DNA from: Bacteriovoracaceae bacterium UBA2394
Lineage (GTDB): Bacteria > Bdellovibrionota > UBA2394
Length of the DNA: 5,719 nucleotides
Reading direction: 5' to 3'
Assembly (NCBI GenBank): GCA_002343335.1
Contig: DDSI01000190.1
Location: 1,460-7,178, forward strand
Shown here in pieces: positions 4,908 to 5,719 of the stretch (its first letter is position 1; the number at the start of each line of letters is the position of its first letter). Below the pieces are notes generated by a model that saw only the letters and a list, made by a program, of their open reading frames with translations, was not told where the DNA came from and searched no databases. The translations under genes were made by a program, and so were the position numbers.

Positions 4908-5719
4908 ATGCCGATCCGCAGCTTTCCCCATTTAGGATTTCGTGTGTCGTACGACGGGCGCTTGTTTCGCGGCTTTCAGTTGCAGGAAGGCGCTCATTCT
5001 ATTCAAGCTCATTTAGAGAATGCTTTCAGAACATTTTTCCGAAAAAGTTCTCTCCGCATTGGATTTACCAGTCGCACCGACTCCAGCGTGCATGCTGAAG
5101 ATCAATGGGTGATTATGCCCGAGGGCGTTAAAATTTTGAATTCACTTCCTGCATCCATTCAGAGACGAATGCTTCGTTCGCTCAATTCTATCCTCGGACC
5201 TTCTGTGCAGATCTGGAAGGGAATGAAAATACGCGAGGATTTCCATCCCAAAAAAAACGTAAAGTGGAAAGAATACATTTATACCATCTGGGTGGGTTTC
5301 GCGGACCACCCCCATTTTCACTCTCAGATGCTTCATCTGCATCGAATGCCTGACGTCGTGGCCATGCAAAAGGCGTTAAAGAGTTTGGAAGGCCAACATG
5401 ATTTTACGGCCTTCGCAAAACAATCATTGAAGGGTAAAAATCGATCCGGAATTCGGACGATATTCAAAGCCGATTTGAGAATGCAACCCGATCGAGTGTT
5501 TCAGCGGCATGTCAAAATCGAACTCATTTTTCGAGCGGATGGATTTCATCAGCATATGGTGCGGAACATCGTGGGGACTCTTTTAGAGATAGGTCGAGGT
5601 CGAGTCATTTCGATCCACGAGATTCTGCGTTCTCGTGATCGACGCCGTGCCGGATCTACGGCCCCGCCCCATGCGCTTCGCCTTCACAAAACGCAAATTG
5701 ATCCGAGATTTTGGCAGAA
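4908..5719 (+). CDS. truA: tRNA pseudouridine(38-40) synthase TruA (3' end cut by window edge)
   Basis: TruA converts uridines 38-40 in the tRNA anticodon stem-loop to pseudouridine in the cytoplasm. 270 complete codons are present without a stop. Recognisable family signatures in order: SYDGRLFRGFQLQ (14-26, family YDG..F.GxQ.Q); SRTDSSVHAEDQ (55-66) with the catalytic aspartate at 58; KEYIYTIW (121-128), holding the conserved tyrosine of the active site; EGQHDFTAFAK (161-171, family G.HDF.sF); ADGFHQHMVRNIVGTLLEIGRG (210-231, family GFL.hMVR.ivG.L..vG.G); and AGSTAPPHALRL (248-259, family aG.TAPp.GL.L). The length fits the usual 240-280 residues with a short tail still to come. The variation is that RTDAGVHA is RTDSSVHA and the late GL is AL. 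The start is ATG 4908; there is no upstream in-frame alternative, and no Shine-Dalgarno is seen. A GATGAG lies 18 bases upstream, too far for normal use, so translation may be coupled to the upstream gene. Confidence 0.93.
   Translation, partial: MPIRSFPHLGFRVSYDGRLFRGFQLQEGAHSIQAHLENAFRTFFRKSSLRIGFTSRTDSSVHAEDQWVIMPEGVKILNSLPASIQRRMLRSLNSILGPSVQIWKGMKIREDFHPKKNVKWKEYIYTIWVGFADHPHFHSQMLHLHRMPDVVAMQKALKSLEGQHDFTAFAKQSLKGKNRSGIRTIFKADLRMQPDRVFQRHVKIELIFRADGFHQHMVRNIVGTLLEIGRGRVISIHEILRSRDRRRAGSTAPPHALRLHKTQIDPRFWQ

Noticed and set aside
1..5719. CRISPR arrays, insertion sequences, tRNA or rRNA genes.
   Set aside because: No regularly spaced repeats, transposase-like frames, terminal repeats or RNA-gene cloverleaf signatures were found.

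Overview
The window reads as ordinary chromosomal DNA from a Gram-negative bacterium. It encodes a porin-like outer-membrane barrel, two exported proteins with Sec signal peptides, and two proteins of the type IV pilus / type II pseudopilin class. The PilX-like protein carries a DUF4900-like motif, several starts are GTG, and base composition is close to balanced. Together these fit Bdellovibrionota or a related delta-proteobacterial lineage. That assignment is inference from gene content; no rRNA or other phylogenetic marker is present apart from truA.

Layout. From the left edge to 1419 there is one open frame on the minus strand, cut by the window edge. It encodes a PilX-like pilus assembly protein. 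From 1420 to 1608 lies a 189-base divergent intergenic region with three short inverted repeats. On the plus strand there follow, in order: a 48-residue secreted peptide (1609-1755); a PilW/GspJ-like minor pilin (1791-2873); a weak hairpin plus T-run; an outer-membrane barrel protein (2949-3620); a helical exported protein of unknown function (3676-4887, whose 3' end may be misframed); and truA, a tRNA pseudouridine synthase that runs off the right edge.

How the genes may work together. The PilX-like and PilW-like proteins are the kind of minor (pseudo)pilins that co-assemble in a pilus-tip or priming complex. Here they are divergently arranged around a shared control region, so coordinated regulation is plausible. 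The small secreted peptide sits 35 bases ahead of the pilin gene with its own ribosome binding site and is probably co-transcribed with it; its function is unknown. The barrel and the helical exported protein are envelope proteins without recognised relatives, and nothing in the sequence ties them functionally to the pilins. truA is a housekeeping gene.

The items most worth checking are the uncatalogued small secreted peptide, the possible -1 frameshift at 4764-4767 near the end of the helical protein, the nested GCTTC/GAAGC repeats in front of truA, and the altered catalytic-loop sequence of TruA. I see no mobile element, CRISPR array, RNA gene or defence system here.
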